NCBI RefSeq assembly: GCF_900109605.1
Contig: NZ_FOAM01000019.1
Span: 1 to 64,000, forward strand
Origin: Xaviernesmea oryzae
Lineage (GTDB): Bacteria > Pseudomonadota > Alphaproteobacteria > Rhizobiales > Rhizobiaceae
Length of the DNA: 64,000 nt
Direction of reading: 5' to 3'
Shown here: positions 54,013-62,634 of the stretch, in pieces
How positions within the stretch are numbered: position 1 is the first letter of the stretch
Layout of the letters: every line of letters starts with the position of its first letter
Notes under the pieces: model-generated
The model's database searches: none
Seen by the model: the letters and a program-made list of their open reading frames with translations, nothing else
What the model was told of the DNA's origin: nothing
Made by a program: the position numbers and the translations under genes

Positions 54013-54024
54013 GGGGGGGGGGGG
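54013..54024 (+). repeat. Homopolymer of 12 G
   Basis: An uninterrupted run of 12 G (then AGGG) between the TetR gene stop and the start region of the small minus-strand operon. Runs of this length are slippage-prone and could vary promoter spacing; they are also a common source of sequencing error. Confidence 0.95.
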
Positions 54025-54059
54025 AGGGCTGTTCGGTATCAGGGCGAAGGCCTCGACAG

Positions 54060-54653
54060 TCAGTTGCGTGGTACGAGAACCCCACTGGCCATCGCGCAAA
54101 AGACCTCGACAGCTTTCGTCAGCACCGCGGCAGCATCGTCGCTCGCGGCCACCCAGAGTGCGGCATTGAGCGACGCGCCGCTGATCAGGCGAGCAACGGC
54201 TTCGGCATCCAAAGGCCTCATGGTTCCACTCGCGATCAGCCTTTCGACAGCTTGCTTTGTAATCTGCAGGCAGTTGTCCTGGCTCGGCCATCTGGAGGGA
54301 TCGCCGAGGACAGCGGGCCCATCGAGCAAAACAATGCGTTGAACCTCTGGATCAAGCGCCATCTTGATATAGGCTATTCCCTCAGCGAGCAGACCCTTCC
54401 ACTCGTCAGGCTCGGCTGCGGCCACCGTCCTTGCACGCGCAGCCATTTCCGAATCGATCTGGTTGACGACCGCGGCGAACAGCCCGCGTTTGTCGCCGAA
54501 ATTGTGGTAGAGCGCCCCCCGCGTGAGACCCGCCTCTGCCGTCAGCTCATCCATAGAGGCAGCGGCATAGCCTTTTTCGGCGAACGCCTTGCGTGCAGCC
54601 GCGATGAGCTTCGCCCGGTTTTCCTGCATCGTTTGCGCACGTTTTTTGGCCAT
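54060..54653 (-). CDS. TetR-family transcriptional repressor
   Basis: 197 residues from ATG 54653, with GGGGGATGAG just upstream; ATG 54665 is in frame but has no ribosome site. The HTH is RAKLIAAARKAFAEKGYAAASMDELTAEAGLTRGALYHNFGDKRGLFAAVV (residues about 13-63), and the C-terminal ligand domain follows. It is divergent from the RidA and oxidoreductase genes, and three palindromes in the gap fit autoregulation and control of those genes. The inducer is unknown. Confidence 0.92.
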   Translation of the reverse strand: MAKKRAQTMQENRAKLIAAARKAFAEKGYAAASMDELTAEAGLTRGALYHNFGDKRGLFAAVVNQIDSEMAARARTVAAAEPDEWKGLLAEGIAYIKMALDPEVQRIVLLDGPAVLGDPSRWPSQDNCLQITKQAVERLIASGTMRPLDAEAVARLISGASLNAALWVAASDDAAAVLTKAVEVFCAMASGVLVPRN

Positions 54654-54670
54654 CTCATCCCCCATTTCAT

Positions 54671-54732
54671 ATACGGTACGTATTTAATTTGACATACGTC
54701 TCGTATCCTGCTATTTCACATACATAATGTAT
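54671..54732. promoter_or_regulatory. Three operator-like 13-bp palindromes
   Basis: ATACGGTACGTAT at 54671-54683, ATACGTCTCGTAT at 54694-54706 and ATACATAATGTAT at 54720-54732 share the 5-bp arms ATACG/CGTAT (the third has ATACA/TGTAT) with a 3-bp centre. Start-to-start spacing is 23 and 26 bp. They fill the gap between the tetR start and the RidA gene and are probably bound by that TetR protein. Confidence 0.75.
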
Positions 54733-54793
54733 CTGAAGTGCTGCGGCGATGGAAGCGGCTTGAGCTTCCTTCGCGTCGATGGAGAAAAATTCC

Positions 54794-55192
54794 ATGAGCC
54801 ACCGTGAAGCAATTTTTCCAGCCAACAGGCACGCCCTTTATGAACAGCATGGATATTCGGCGGCGATTCGGTCCGGTGACCTGCTATTTGTTTCAGGCCA
54901 GGTCGGTAGCAGAGAGGACGGAACGGCAGAGCCTGACTTCGGCCAACAAGCACGGCTGGCGTTCGAGAACCTGAAGGCAACGCTCAAGGCTGCCGGCTGC
55001 ACCTTTGACGATATCGTCGATGTCACGACGTTTCACACCGACCCCCAGAACCAGTTCGATATCCTGCTACCAATAAAGGAGGAGTTCTTCTCCAAGCGGC
55101 CTTATCCGAACTGGACCGCTATCGGCGTCACCTGGCTTGCTGGTTTCGATTTCGAAATCAAAGTCATCGCGCGCATACGGCCGACGGCGTAG
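54794..55192 (+). CDS. RidA/YjgF-family protein
   Basis: 132 residues from ATG 54794 (GGAG upstream; ATG 54779 is in frame). RidA folds as a trimer and hydrolyses reactive enamines/imines or binds small molecules. The signature GDLLFVSGQVG, LKAAGCTFDDIVDVTTF and the end WLAGFDFEIKVIARI are present, with the active-site arginine near the C-terminus. The next gene starts 42 bp later and is probably co-transcribed under TetR control. Confidence 0.9.
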   Translation: MSHREAIFPANRHALYEQHGYSAAIRSGDLLFVSGQVGSREDGTAEPDFGQQARLAFENLKATLKAAGCTFDDIVDVTTFHTDPQNQFDILLPIKEEFFSKRPYPNWTAIGVTWLAGFDFEIKVIARIRPTA

Positions 55193-55234
55193 CCATCTCT
55201 CTTTGAGCCGACCCCTCCCTAGATGGAGACTTTT

Positions 55235-55843
55235 ATGCATTCCCTGATCGTGATCGCGCATCCCGAGGCCGGGTCCTACACGCACGCGGTAGCCGAGCAA
55301 GTGATCGGCGGCCTCAAGGACAGTCCGCACAACACGTACGAGATCGCCGATCTCACGGCCGAGGATTTTGATCCTCGCTATACAGCGGCCGATTATCGGG
55401 CGTTCCGAGACGGAACGGCTCCTCCGGCTGACATTGTCGCCGAACAGGCGAGGATCGACCGTGCCGATCTGCTGATCTTGATCTTCCCCGTCTATTGGTG
55501 GTCCCTGCCAGCCATCCTCAAAGGCTGGATCGACCGTGTGTTCACCAATGGCTGGGCCTATATCGATGCCGGCGGGGAAGACACAACGCGTCTTCTCGGT
55601 CGACTAGCGGTCCAGACGATTGCGATCGGCGGAGCGACGCAACGTACCTATCACAAGCGCGGATACGCCCAGGCAATCCAGACCCAGATCGACCAGGGCA
55701 TTTTCGGCTATGTCGGTGCGCGCATGGTCGGATCGGAACTCCTGCTTCCGCTGGACGCTGCTTCCTCTCAGGCAGGGCTCCAGCGTGCTCGCGAGATCGG
55801 AGCGAACCTTACCTCGGCGATAAGGGATGGGAAAGGTGTGTAG
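55235..55843 (+). CDS. NAD(P)H oxidoreductase of the flavodoxin-like fold (KefF/MdaB/NQO-like)
   Basis: 202 residues from ATG 55235 after GGAG; ATG 55223 is an alternative. The N-terminal LIVIAHPEAGSYTHAVAEQV binds FMN/FAD, LLILIFPVYWWSLPAILKGWIDRVFTNGWAY is the second flavin loop, and the rest follows the NAD(P)H:quinone reductase pattern. Likely reduces quinones or electrophiles, which fits TetR control and RidA detoxification upstream. Confidence 0.9.
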   Translation: MHSLIVIAHPEAGSYTHAVAEQVIGGLKDSPHNTYEIADLTAEDFDPRYTAADYRAFRDGTAPPADIVAEQARIDRADLLILIFPVYWWSLPAILKGWIDRVFTNGWAYIDAGGEDTTRLLGRLAVQTIAIGGATQRTYHKRGYAQAIQTQIDQGIFGYVGARMVGSELLLPLDAASSQAGLQRAREIGANLTSAIRDGKGV

Positions 55844-56102
55844 CTTGCTGCAACGGAAATGCAGCATTCAGGCAGTTTTGCGATCTTGAGCGGGCTGACC
55901 TGCTTCGCTGTTATTTGCCAAAGCATGTGGCGATCTGTCAGATTCTCGCTCCCACCGCTTTGATGTCATGGTTTGCCGCGTTACCGCACAACCACTGCAA
56001 CCTTTTGTACGACATGCTTAAAGGCTGACGTTGTTCTGTTCTGTGGAGAAGAACACAGAGAATGGATCATTTCGATGTCAGCGACGAGCAGATCATCGAT
56101 GA

Positions 56103-59100
56103 CTACGACGGATTGCTCAACATGTTCATCAACTCTTCCCTTCTGAACGGCTTTGTCAGCCGCGGCAGGTCCGGTGCCACATCTTCAACCTCCAAAAACC
56201 CAGAGACGATTAGGACCTGGACGTCAGGGCGAGCAGCAAGGATCGCTCTCGCGAGCTCTGTCCCGCTGATGCCAGGCATGAGATGATCGGTGAGCAGGAG
56301 CGTTGGCGTAAGACCCTGTTCGAATAGTTTTAGAGCGACTTCCGCAGATTCCGCTTCGACAACATCATAGCCAAGCTCGCGCAGCATCTCCGCCGTGCTG
56401 AGGCGAACGAGGTCCTCATCATCGACAAGCAGGGCAACACCGGAAAGGGTGGCTGTCGCACTTGCTGACGGACGCTCCTCATCTTGAACGGTTCCTTTAC
56501 TGATAGGGAGCCAGATCTCGACATTCGTGCCAAGTCCGAGCCGACTCCTGATGGTAAGGGTGCCCCCCGACTGAAGCGCCAGGCCGTGCACCATCGAAAG
56601 CCCAAGCCCAGTTCCCTTGCCGAGGCCCTTCGTCGAAAAGAAGGGTTCGGTCGCGCGCTTCAAAGTCTGTTCATCCATGCCTGCGCCGGTGTCTGACACC
56701 GAAAGACATATGTACGTTCCCGCTGCGAGCTCGGAGGGTCTTGCCGTTCTCCCCGAAGACGAAGAAGCGGTAATGCGCAGCGTTCCGCCGTCCGGCATCG
56801 CATCGCGAGCGTTGACCGCAAGGTTCAAGAGCGCCATCTCCAACTGATTGCGATCGGCCAAAGCAGGCGGAAGATGTTCGCAGACGTCGATCGCGATGTG
56901 GATCTGAGGTCCTGCGGTGCTTGATATCAATTCAGCCATTCCCTGGACCAGATCTCCCACATCGACAGCTGCTGCCTGCAGAGGTTGCCTTCGCGCAAAG
57001 GCCAGCAATCGCTGAACAAGCACTCGGGCTCGCTCTGCTGCTTGAGCGGCACCAGCGACCATGCGCTGCTCCCGTTCTCCGCCGAGTTGCTTACGCTGCA
57101 GGATATCGAGGCTTCCAATGATCGGCGTCAAAAGATTGTTGAAGTCGTGCGCGACGCCGCCGGTCAGTTGCCCGATCGCCTCCAATTTCTGAGCCTGTCG
57201 AAGCTGCTCTTCAGCGATCGACAGACGTTCCTGCTCTTTCAGAAGGTCGGTCATGTCACGACCAATCAGGTAGGCTGCGCTTACCTTGCCATCGACGCCA
57301 ACGACCGGGCGGAAGCGCATCTCATAAGCACGTTGCTCTGCGTCATCCTCGCCCCACCAACCAGTCTGATCGAATGCCTCACCCGCGAGGGCACGATCCC
57401 ATATGGCTTTTGCTTTATCCCGTTGCACAGGAACATGGGCCAGTAAGTCCATCAGGCTTTGCCCCAATTTGGGGCGAACGCCAAAGGCCCGCTCGTAATC
57501 CGCCTGTGCTGCGGGGTTTATCGCCAGGAACGTGTAGTTGCGGCCGATCATCTGAATTGGGGAGTCGGTGTCCTCAACGATGCTCGCATAGATGCGACGT
57601 TCGGCCAGGCTCTGATTTACCCGCTCCTCAAGCGTTGCATTCAAAGTGCGCAAAGCGCTTTCGGCGCGCGCGCGCTCGACCGCTGCCCATGTGCGTTCCG
57701 CGACCTCGAGCGCGATGGCGGCCTCGTCCTCCGTCCAGCATCGTGGCTGGCTTTCATGGACGTACAAGATCGCCACCAGTCTTCCCTCCTTCAGCAAGGG
57801 TACGACCAGCAACGATTTCGTGCCGATGCTCGCATAGCCTTCGGCGTAGGGTGCGGAAACCGGGCTGCTGGAAACCGAGTCTAGACGCAGCAAACGCCCA
57901 GCTTTCAGTTCAGCGATGATGGCAGGACCGAATATCTCCAAGGGCCGCGTCTCGCCGCCAAGCGACGACATCTCGCCATTGCTCCAGTCTCGCTCGACCG
58001 TGACATAGTCCTGCGCCGGATCGATTTCGCCGTAGCCGGTTCGCCCGGCTGCCAGATATTCGCCAAGCAAGCGTGCCGCCACCTGCTTGATCTCCTCGGC
58101 GCTCGCCAATGGACGGAGCTGGTCAGACAGACCCAGCAGAAAGGATTGGCGCTGGGCAAGTGTCTGGAGGCTGGCCTGAGCATAGGCGCGCTCCACCGCC
58201 GACCATGTTCGCTCCGCGACCTCGCGTATCAGCGCAAGTTCCTCGCCGGTCCAGTCTCGAGGCTTCTTGTCATGCACGTAAAGCGCTGCGACGAAACGGC
58301 CACTGCGGATCAACGACACAGTGACGACGGACCGGATCTGAAGGTTATGAAACGCCGATGCGCTTGCGGTGTTCGCAACCCGCGCGTCAGTCAGAACATC
58401 GGCGATGACAAGCGACACGCCGTTTTGCAAAGCCGAAAGGACGTCCGGCCCAAAGGAAGCGAGATCATGCGTCCCGCTATGACTTTCAACCGTGCCATCG
58501 GTCCAGTTGCCAGGCGTCGTGAAGTAGCGCTCGCTCGTGTCGACCGATCCGTAGCCGACGCGGCTGACGCCAAGATGTAATCCAAGAGCCTCCTGCGCAG
58601 TCTCGATAATTCCGGATGCGTCATCGATATCGTGAAACGCGGCTTCGAGACTGATCAGAAATGATTGACGAAGCCTCGCCGTGACAGCCTCTGTGGTTTC
58701 TGTGCAGATACAAAGAGCAGCCGCGACGCTGCCGTCTTCTTCGCGAACTGGACTATAGGAGAAGGTGAACCACGCCGGCTGCGGCGTCGGGCGGCTCAGC
58801 ATGACCTTCAAATCTTTAAAGAGGCTGGGCTTGCCGGCAAAGGCTTCGTCGATAACCGGGCCCACAACGTCGAGGACCTCAGGCCAAACCTCAAAGAACG
58901 GCCGTCCGAAGGCAGAGGGATGGTGAGAGCCCAGGATCAGTGTGTAGGCCTCGTTGTAGATCAGGCGACGGTCCGGGCCGATCACGAGAAACATGGGGAA
59001 GGGCGCATTGGCGACGACGTCGATGATACCTCTGAGGCGAGCGCCCAGTCCCTCAACGAGTTGATCCAGGTCTGAATCGAGTTCACGCGCCCTGACGGAC

Positions 59101-59123
59101 AGGCGCTTTAAAAATTCATGCAC
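56103..59123 (-). CDS. Hybrid histidine kinase with PAS and GAF domains and a receiver
   Basis: 1006 residues from GTG 59123, which has GGAG 7 bases upstream; a longer TTG frame (59195) has none. Order: PAS-like at about 30-150, GAF at about 165-320, GAF at about 335-490, PAS at about 510-640, HisKA H-box GVAHDFNNLLTPI (about 680), HATPase (NLAVNARDAMPDGG, VSDTGAGMDE, GKGTGLGLS), and a C-terminal receiver (LLVDDEDLVR, Asp in LLLTDHLMPGISG, Lys in RLTKPF). No transmembrane segment, so it is cytosolic; GAFs suggest a small-ligand, redox or light signal. No partner regulator is adjacent. Confidence 0.9.
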   Translation of the reverse strand: MHEFLKRLSVRARELDSDLDQLVEGLGARLRGIIDVVANAPFPMFLVIGPDRRLIYNEAYTLILGSHHPSAFGRPFFEVWPEVLDVVGPVIDEAFAGKPSLFKDLKVMLSRPTPQPAWFTFSYSPVREEDGSVAAALCICTETTEAVTARLRQSFLISLEAAFHDIDDASGIIETAQEALGLHLGVSRVGYGSVDTSERYFTTPGNWTDGTVESHSGTHDLASFGPDVLSALQNGVSLVIADVLTDARVANTASASAFHNLQIRSVVTVSLIRSGRFVAALYVHDKKPRDWTGEELALIREVAERTWSAVERAYAQASLQTLAQRQSFLLGLSDQLRPLASAEEIKQVAARLLGEYLAAGRTGYGEIDPAQDYVTVERDWSNGEMSSLGGETRPLEIFGPAIIAELKAGRLLRLDSVSSSPVSAPYAEGYASIGTKSLLVVPLLKEGRLVAILYVHESQPRCWTEDEAAIALEVAERTWAAVERARAESALRTLNATLEERVNQSLAERRIYASIVEDTDSPIQMIGRNYTFLAINPAAQADYERAFGVRPKLGQSLMDLLAHVPVQRDKAKAIWDRALAGEAFDQTGWWGEDDAEQRAYEMRFRPVVGVDGKVSAAYLIGRDMTDLLKEQERLSIAEEQLRQAQKLEAIGQLTGGVAHDFNNLLTPIIGSLDILQRKQLGGEREQRMVAGAAQAAERARVLVQRLLAFARRQPLQAAAVDVGDLVQGMAELISSTAGPQIHIAIDVCEHLPPALADRNQLEMALLNLAVNARDAMPDGGTLRITASSSSGRTARPSELAAGTYICLSVSDTGAGMDEQTLKRATEPFFSTKGLGKGTGLGLSMVHGLALQSGGTLTIRSRLGLGTNVEIWLPISKGTVQDEERPSASATATLSGVALLVDDEDLVRLSTAEMLRELGYDVVEAESAEVALKLFEQGLTPTLLLTDHLMPGISGTELARAILAARPDVQVLIVSGFLEVEDVAPDLPRLTKPFRREELMNMLSNPS

Positions 59124-59368
59124 GCATGGTCTCCGCGCTGTCAGATGCAGTCTAGGGTTCGTTCGCTGAATATATCGTTCCTCGACAAACAGCAAAGGTG
59201 ACGGCTGGAGATCTTAAGTGGAGACCATATTCCGTCACGGGGACAGCCCTGCCCGTTAGCGGGGTCTTGAAAATCGTGCCACCGACAATCATCTATGGCC
59301 TACCACCCGAAACCAACGACAGACGGCGCCGCGAAATCATTTCGCGTGGGTGCAGCTGTCCGGGCGAA

Positions 59369-59403
59369 CGAGGGCGCTCCCCATGATGGGTTGAGCGCCC
59401 TCG
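59369..59403 (+). other. Long hairpin upstream of the alpha/beta hydrolase
   Basis: An 11-bp perfect stem (59369-59379 with 59393-59403) encloses a smaller CCCAT/ATGGG-type stem. It starts 63 bp before the hydrolase TTG. It may be a leader structure or a terminator-like element; no T-run is seen. Confidence 0.55.
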
Positions 59404-59431
59404 GCATGTCAAAGGCCGAAAGCGAGGCGTC

Positions 59432-60025
59432 TTGCCTGAGCAAACCTTGATCGTCTTCCTCCATGGCATCGGCGCTTCTGGCGCGCAGCTCATGCCGCTC
59501 GCGTCGTCCTGGCGGGTCTGCCTGGCGAATACACGCTTTGTGGCTCCCGATGCTCCCATGCATCATCCGTATGGACATCAGTGGTTTAGCACAGAGGGCA
59601 ATCCCCTTGATCCCAAGCGGATCGAGGACACTCGCCAGGCCTTCGATGCCCTTATAAGAGAGACCGTCCAACGGGAGGGGTTTGCGCGCAACCACAGCCG
59701 AATTGCGTTTGTTGGCGTATCGCAAGGCGCTATTGTTGCCCTCGACGCGGTCGCATCAGGGCGCTGGAATGTCGGCGCGCTGGTCGCCTTCTCGGGCCTG
59801 CTTGCGGCACAGCCGATTTCGCCTTCCAGCATCAACACGCCGATCCTCCTGATCCATGGCGAGAATGACAGAACGATCCCGCCTGTGGCGTCGAGGGTCG
59901 CGGCCTCGCAACTCGCAGCAGCCGGGTTCAAAGTTGAAGTCGACATAGAAAGCGCGACTGGCCATACCATTTCCAGCTCTGGCGCGCAGAAGGCACTGAC
60001 CTTTCTGCAAAAGACGCTGCTATAG
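59432..60025 (+). CDS. Alpha/beta hydrolase (carboxylesterase/phospholipase-like)
   Basis: 197-residue protein of the small carboxylesterase/lysophospholipase type. The oxyanion segment VFLHGIGASGAQ, nucleophile elbow GVSQGA (Ser), acid in LIHGENDRTIPP and the catalytic histidine in SATGHTISS form the triad. The start is TTG 59432 after GAGG; no ATG fits the frame. It is cytosolic and its natural ester is unknown. Confidence 0.85.
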   Translation: MPEQTLIVFLHGIGASGAQLMPLASSWRVCLANTRFVAPDAPMHHPYGHQWFSTEGNPLDPKRIEDTRQAFDALIRETVQREGFARNHSRIAFVGVSQGAIVALDAVASGRWNVGALVAFSGLLAAQPISPSSINTPILLIHGENDRTIPPVASRVAASQLAAAGFKVEVDIESATGHTISSSGAQKALTFLQKTLL

Positions 60026-60422
60026 GTGCAGTTTGCAAGCAAGCAGGAGCGTTCCGTCAAGCAGCGCGGCGCACCAGCAATATGATGCGGTGAAGCGACC
60101 TCTCAAGAAGATGGTCTCTTTTGCGGTCGATCAGACGACGGTCGCCGGTTTCAGGCAATATTGACCGGATGCCTGCTGGAGAGATCGTCGGGCTTGAACC
60201 GTGTTCGGCAAGACAGAGCGAAGCGGTATCGACCGGGAGCGCGCTCCTGAAACGCCTCGCGGGACGTTGTAGGAAAAAGCGCGTCGTCGCGACTCTATCG
60301 AGTTCGAGCGGATGCTCGGCCCGTATCTGCAGGCCTGACAGGACTCGAATGTGGAGTACCTTCGATAAGCAGTTGCTCGAAGATGAAGGCATGGCACGAG
60401 CTGGCCGATCGTCGAGCTTGTC
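60026..60422. other. Intergenic region without recognisable gene
   Basis: 397 bp between the hydrolase stop and the stop of the converging ThDP enzyme. Short open frames only; no recognised domain or strong terminator was seen. Confidence 0.55.
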
Positions 60423-62213
60423 TCAAAAGCGTTCGCGCAACCCGCCTAAGATTTGACGAGCGGTGTCGGCAACGACCCGTGCCGCCCCTCGGTCGCCCTT
60501 TGCCATTGAAGACAGGAACGACTTTGCCTGGTCAAGTGTGAGATGCGGGGGGAGCGGCGCAACATCGGGGTCGGTCTTGACCTCGAGGACCACAGGGCGG
60601 TCGGCTGAGAGCGCTCGGTCCCAGGCAGAGCCGATCTGCTCAGGATCGTCAACAAAGATGCCCACGAGCCCCAGCAGCTCAGCAAAGCGGGCATAGGGGA
60701 CATCTGGCAAGGACTGCGTGGTTGGAAAGCGTGGGTTGCCCTCCATCACGCGTTGTTCCCACGTCACTTCGTTCAGATCCTCGTTGTTGAACACGCAAAC
60801 GATGAGCCGTGGATCCGCCCATTGCTGCCAATATTTTTGGATCGTGATCAGCTCGGCCATATTGTTCATCTGCATCGCCCCGTCGCCGACCAAAGCGATA
60901 ACCGGATTGTTGGGGTGTGCAAACTTGGCGGCAATTGCATAGGGAACGGCGGCTCCCATGGATGCCAGCCCACCTGACAACGAGCCGCGCTGACCCTGCT
61001 TCACCTGCCAATCACGCGCATACCAGTTGGCGCAAGAGCCTGAGTCGGATGTGACGATGGCGTTTGTCGGCAGTCGCGGCGACATCTCATAGACGACGCG
61101 CTGTGGGTTGACCGGCGAAGCTGAGGCGAGCGCACGGCCTTTCAGTCTCTCACGCCATGTTTCCATGCCGGCCGCAATATGGTCTTGCCAGCCGCGATCC
61201 TCTTGACGCTGCAGCAGGGGCAAGAGCGCGCGAAGCGTTTCGCCAGCGTCACCATGCAGGTTCACTTCGACCGGGTAGCGCAGCCCGAGCATCTCTGGCG
61301 CAATGTCAATTTGAACGGCGCGTGCCTGACCGTCGGCGGGCAGGAACTCGGCCCACGGAAAACCGGTGCCGATCATCAGAAGCGTATCGCACCTTTCCAT
61401 CATGTCGGACGACGGCTTCGTGCCGAGCAGCCCGATGGCGCCTGTGACGAAAGGCAGGTCATCAGGCAAAACGTCCTTACCGAGGAGTGCTTTGGCAACG
61501 CCAGCACCCAGCCGCTCGGCGACCTCGATTACCTCGTCCGATGCGTTGCGGGCGCCGGCGCCAATCAGGATGGCGACCTTGCGGCCAGCATTCAGCACCG
61601 CGGCGGCGCGTTCAAGATCAACGGCGTGTGGCAAGACCCTGGGCTTGGCATAAACAGGCCCGGAGCGGGTGAAGCCGTGCGCTTGCTGTGGGTCCTCCCA
61701 CGGCATGTCCTGAATGTCCTTGGGGAGGACGAGAACGGTGACGCCATTTTTTGCAGTGGCAATCCGCAAGCCACGATCAACGAGGTGGCGAAGCTGAGCG
61801 GGGGTTGCCGCTTCCTGTACAAAGTCCGCCACGTCCGCGAATATGCGGTCGAGGTTGAGTTCCTGCTGGTAGCTCGCGCCCCGCACTGTCGCTTCTGCTT
61901 GGCCGGCAATGGCAAGGACAGGCACATGGTCGCTCTTCGCATCATAAAGTCCGGTAAGAAGATGCGTGGCGCCGGGGCCACCCGTCGCGAGGCAGACACC
62001 TAGCTCTCCTGTAAACTTCGCATGCGCGGTGGCCATGAAGGCAGCCATTTCCTCATGGCGAACCTGGATGAACTCGATGCCGGCTTGGGTGCCTTCCACC
62101 CGCTGAAGCGCGCCAAGCACGCCGTTGATGCCGTCTCCGGGATAGCCGTAGATGCGGGAGACACCCCAGGATTTCAGCCGTTCGACGAAGAAGTCGCTGG
62201 TAAGCTGTGTCAT
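60423..62213 (-). CDS. ThDP-dependent enzyme (pyruvate oxidase/acetolactate-synthase-like)
   Basis: 596 residues from ATG 62213 (AGGA upstream). The N-terminal domain has the catalytic glutamate region VRHEEMAAFMATAHAKFTG; the middle FAD/nucleotide-like domain contains the GAGARNASDEVIEVAERLG stretch; and the ThDP motif is VGDGAMQMNNMAELITIQKYWQQ-NN. Full length for the family. It could be a pyruvate oxidase (acetate/CO2) or a related carboligase; no small regulatory subunit gene is nearby. The frame continues upstream to 62519, but that part is probably not translated. Confidence 0.88.
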   Translation of the reverse strand: MTQLTSDFFVERLKSWGVSRIYGYPGDGINGVLGALQRVEGTQAGIEFIQVRHEEMAAFMATAHAKFTGELGVCLATGGPGATHLLTGLYDAKSDHVPVLAIAGQAEATVRGASYQQELNLDRIFADVADFVQEAATPAQLRHLVDRGLRIATAKNGVTVLVLPKDIQDMPWEDPQQAHGFTRSGPVYAKPRVLPHAVDLERAAAVLNAGRKVAILIGAGARNASDEVIEVAERLGAGVAKALLGKDVLPDDLPFVTGAIGLLGTKPSSDMMERCDTLLMIGTGFPWAEFLPADGQARAVQIDIAPEMLGLRYPVEVNLHGDAGETLRALLPLLQRQEDRGWQDHIAAGMETWRERLKGRALASASPVNPQRVVYEMSPRLPTNAIVTSDSGSCANWYARDWQVKQGQRGSLSGGLASMGAAVPYAIAAKFAHPNNPVIALVGDGAMQMNNMAELITIQKYWQQWADPRLIVCVFNNEDLNEVTWEQRVMEGNPRFPTTQSLPDVPYARFAELLGLVGIFVDDPEQIGSAWDRALSADRPVVLEVKTDPDVAPLPPHLTLDQAKSFLSSMAKGDRGAARVVADTARQILGGLRERF

Positions 62214-62634
62214 GGCGAAATCCTGTTGTCTGTCGCAGAGTGACATAGGAACGCACCGACGATGCATAGGTTCGTTTGCGTCGGGCCAAATCTCGGTTGC
62301 AATGAGGGGCGGCGCTTGAGGTGTCCCCTGCAGAACCAGCAATCCTAAGGCTTCGCCGTGCACGATGAACACTCGTCTGGAGACAGGAATGCGATGGCTC
62401 GCCCAAATGACGATGGGACCGCCGCCGCAACCCGCCCAAGCCTTGTCTAGATCGACAGTCGACGCGCTGTGCTCGCGCTGCGATTTAGGCCAACGCCACG
62501 CCTGAACGCGGGACGCCATTGTTCAATCCGTGAGGGCGGTGAGAGCTCGACCTTAACAACAAGATGAAAATCCGAGCTAAATTGCTAACGCTGCTTTAGG
62601 AGCCACATGGGATGTGTGTAAGCCGGAGGTTTCC
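62214..62634. other. Intergenic region between ThDP enzyme and MHYT-GGDEF genes
   Basis: 421 bp of divergent promoter region. The ThDP-enzyme frame is open through much of it on the minus strand but lacks a ribosome site or recognisable domain. AT-rich AAATTGCTAACGCTGCTTTAG near 62577-62600 may contain the MHYT gene's promoter. Confidence 0.5.

Noticed and set aside
61179-62003. 274-codon plus-strand open frame over the ThDP enzyme
   Set aside because: Antisense shadow; the minus-strand protein carries all ThDP motifs.
62214-62519. N-terminal extension of about 102 codons before the ThDP enzyme
   Set aside because: The enzyme family starts at the MTQLTSDFFVERLKSWG segment (ATG 62213, AGGA upstream); the upstream open stretch has no ribosome site and no domain I recognise.
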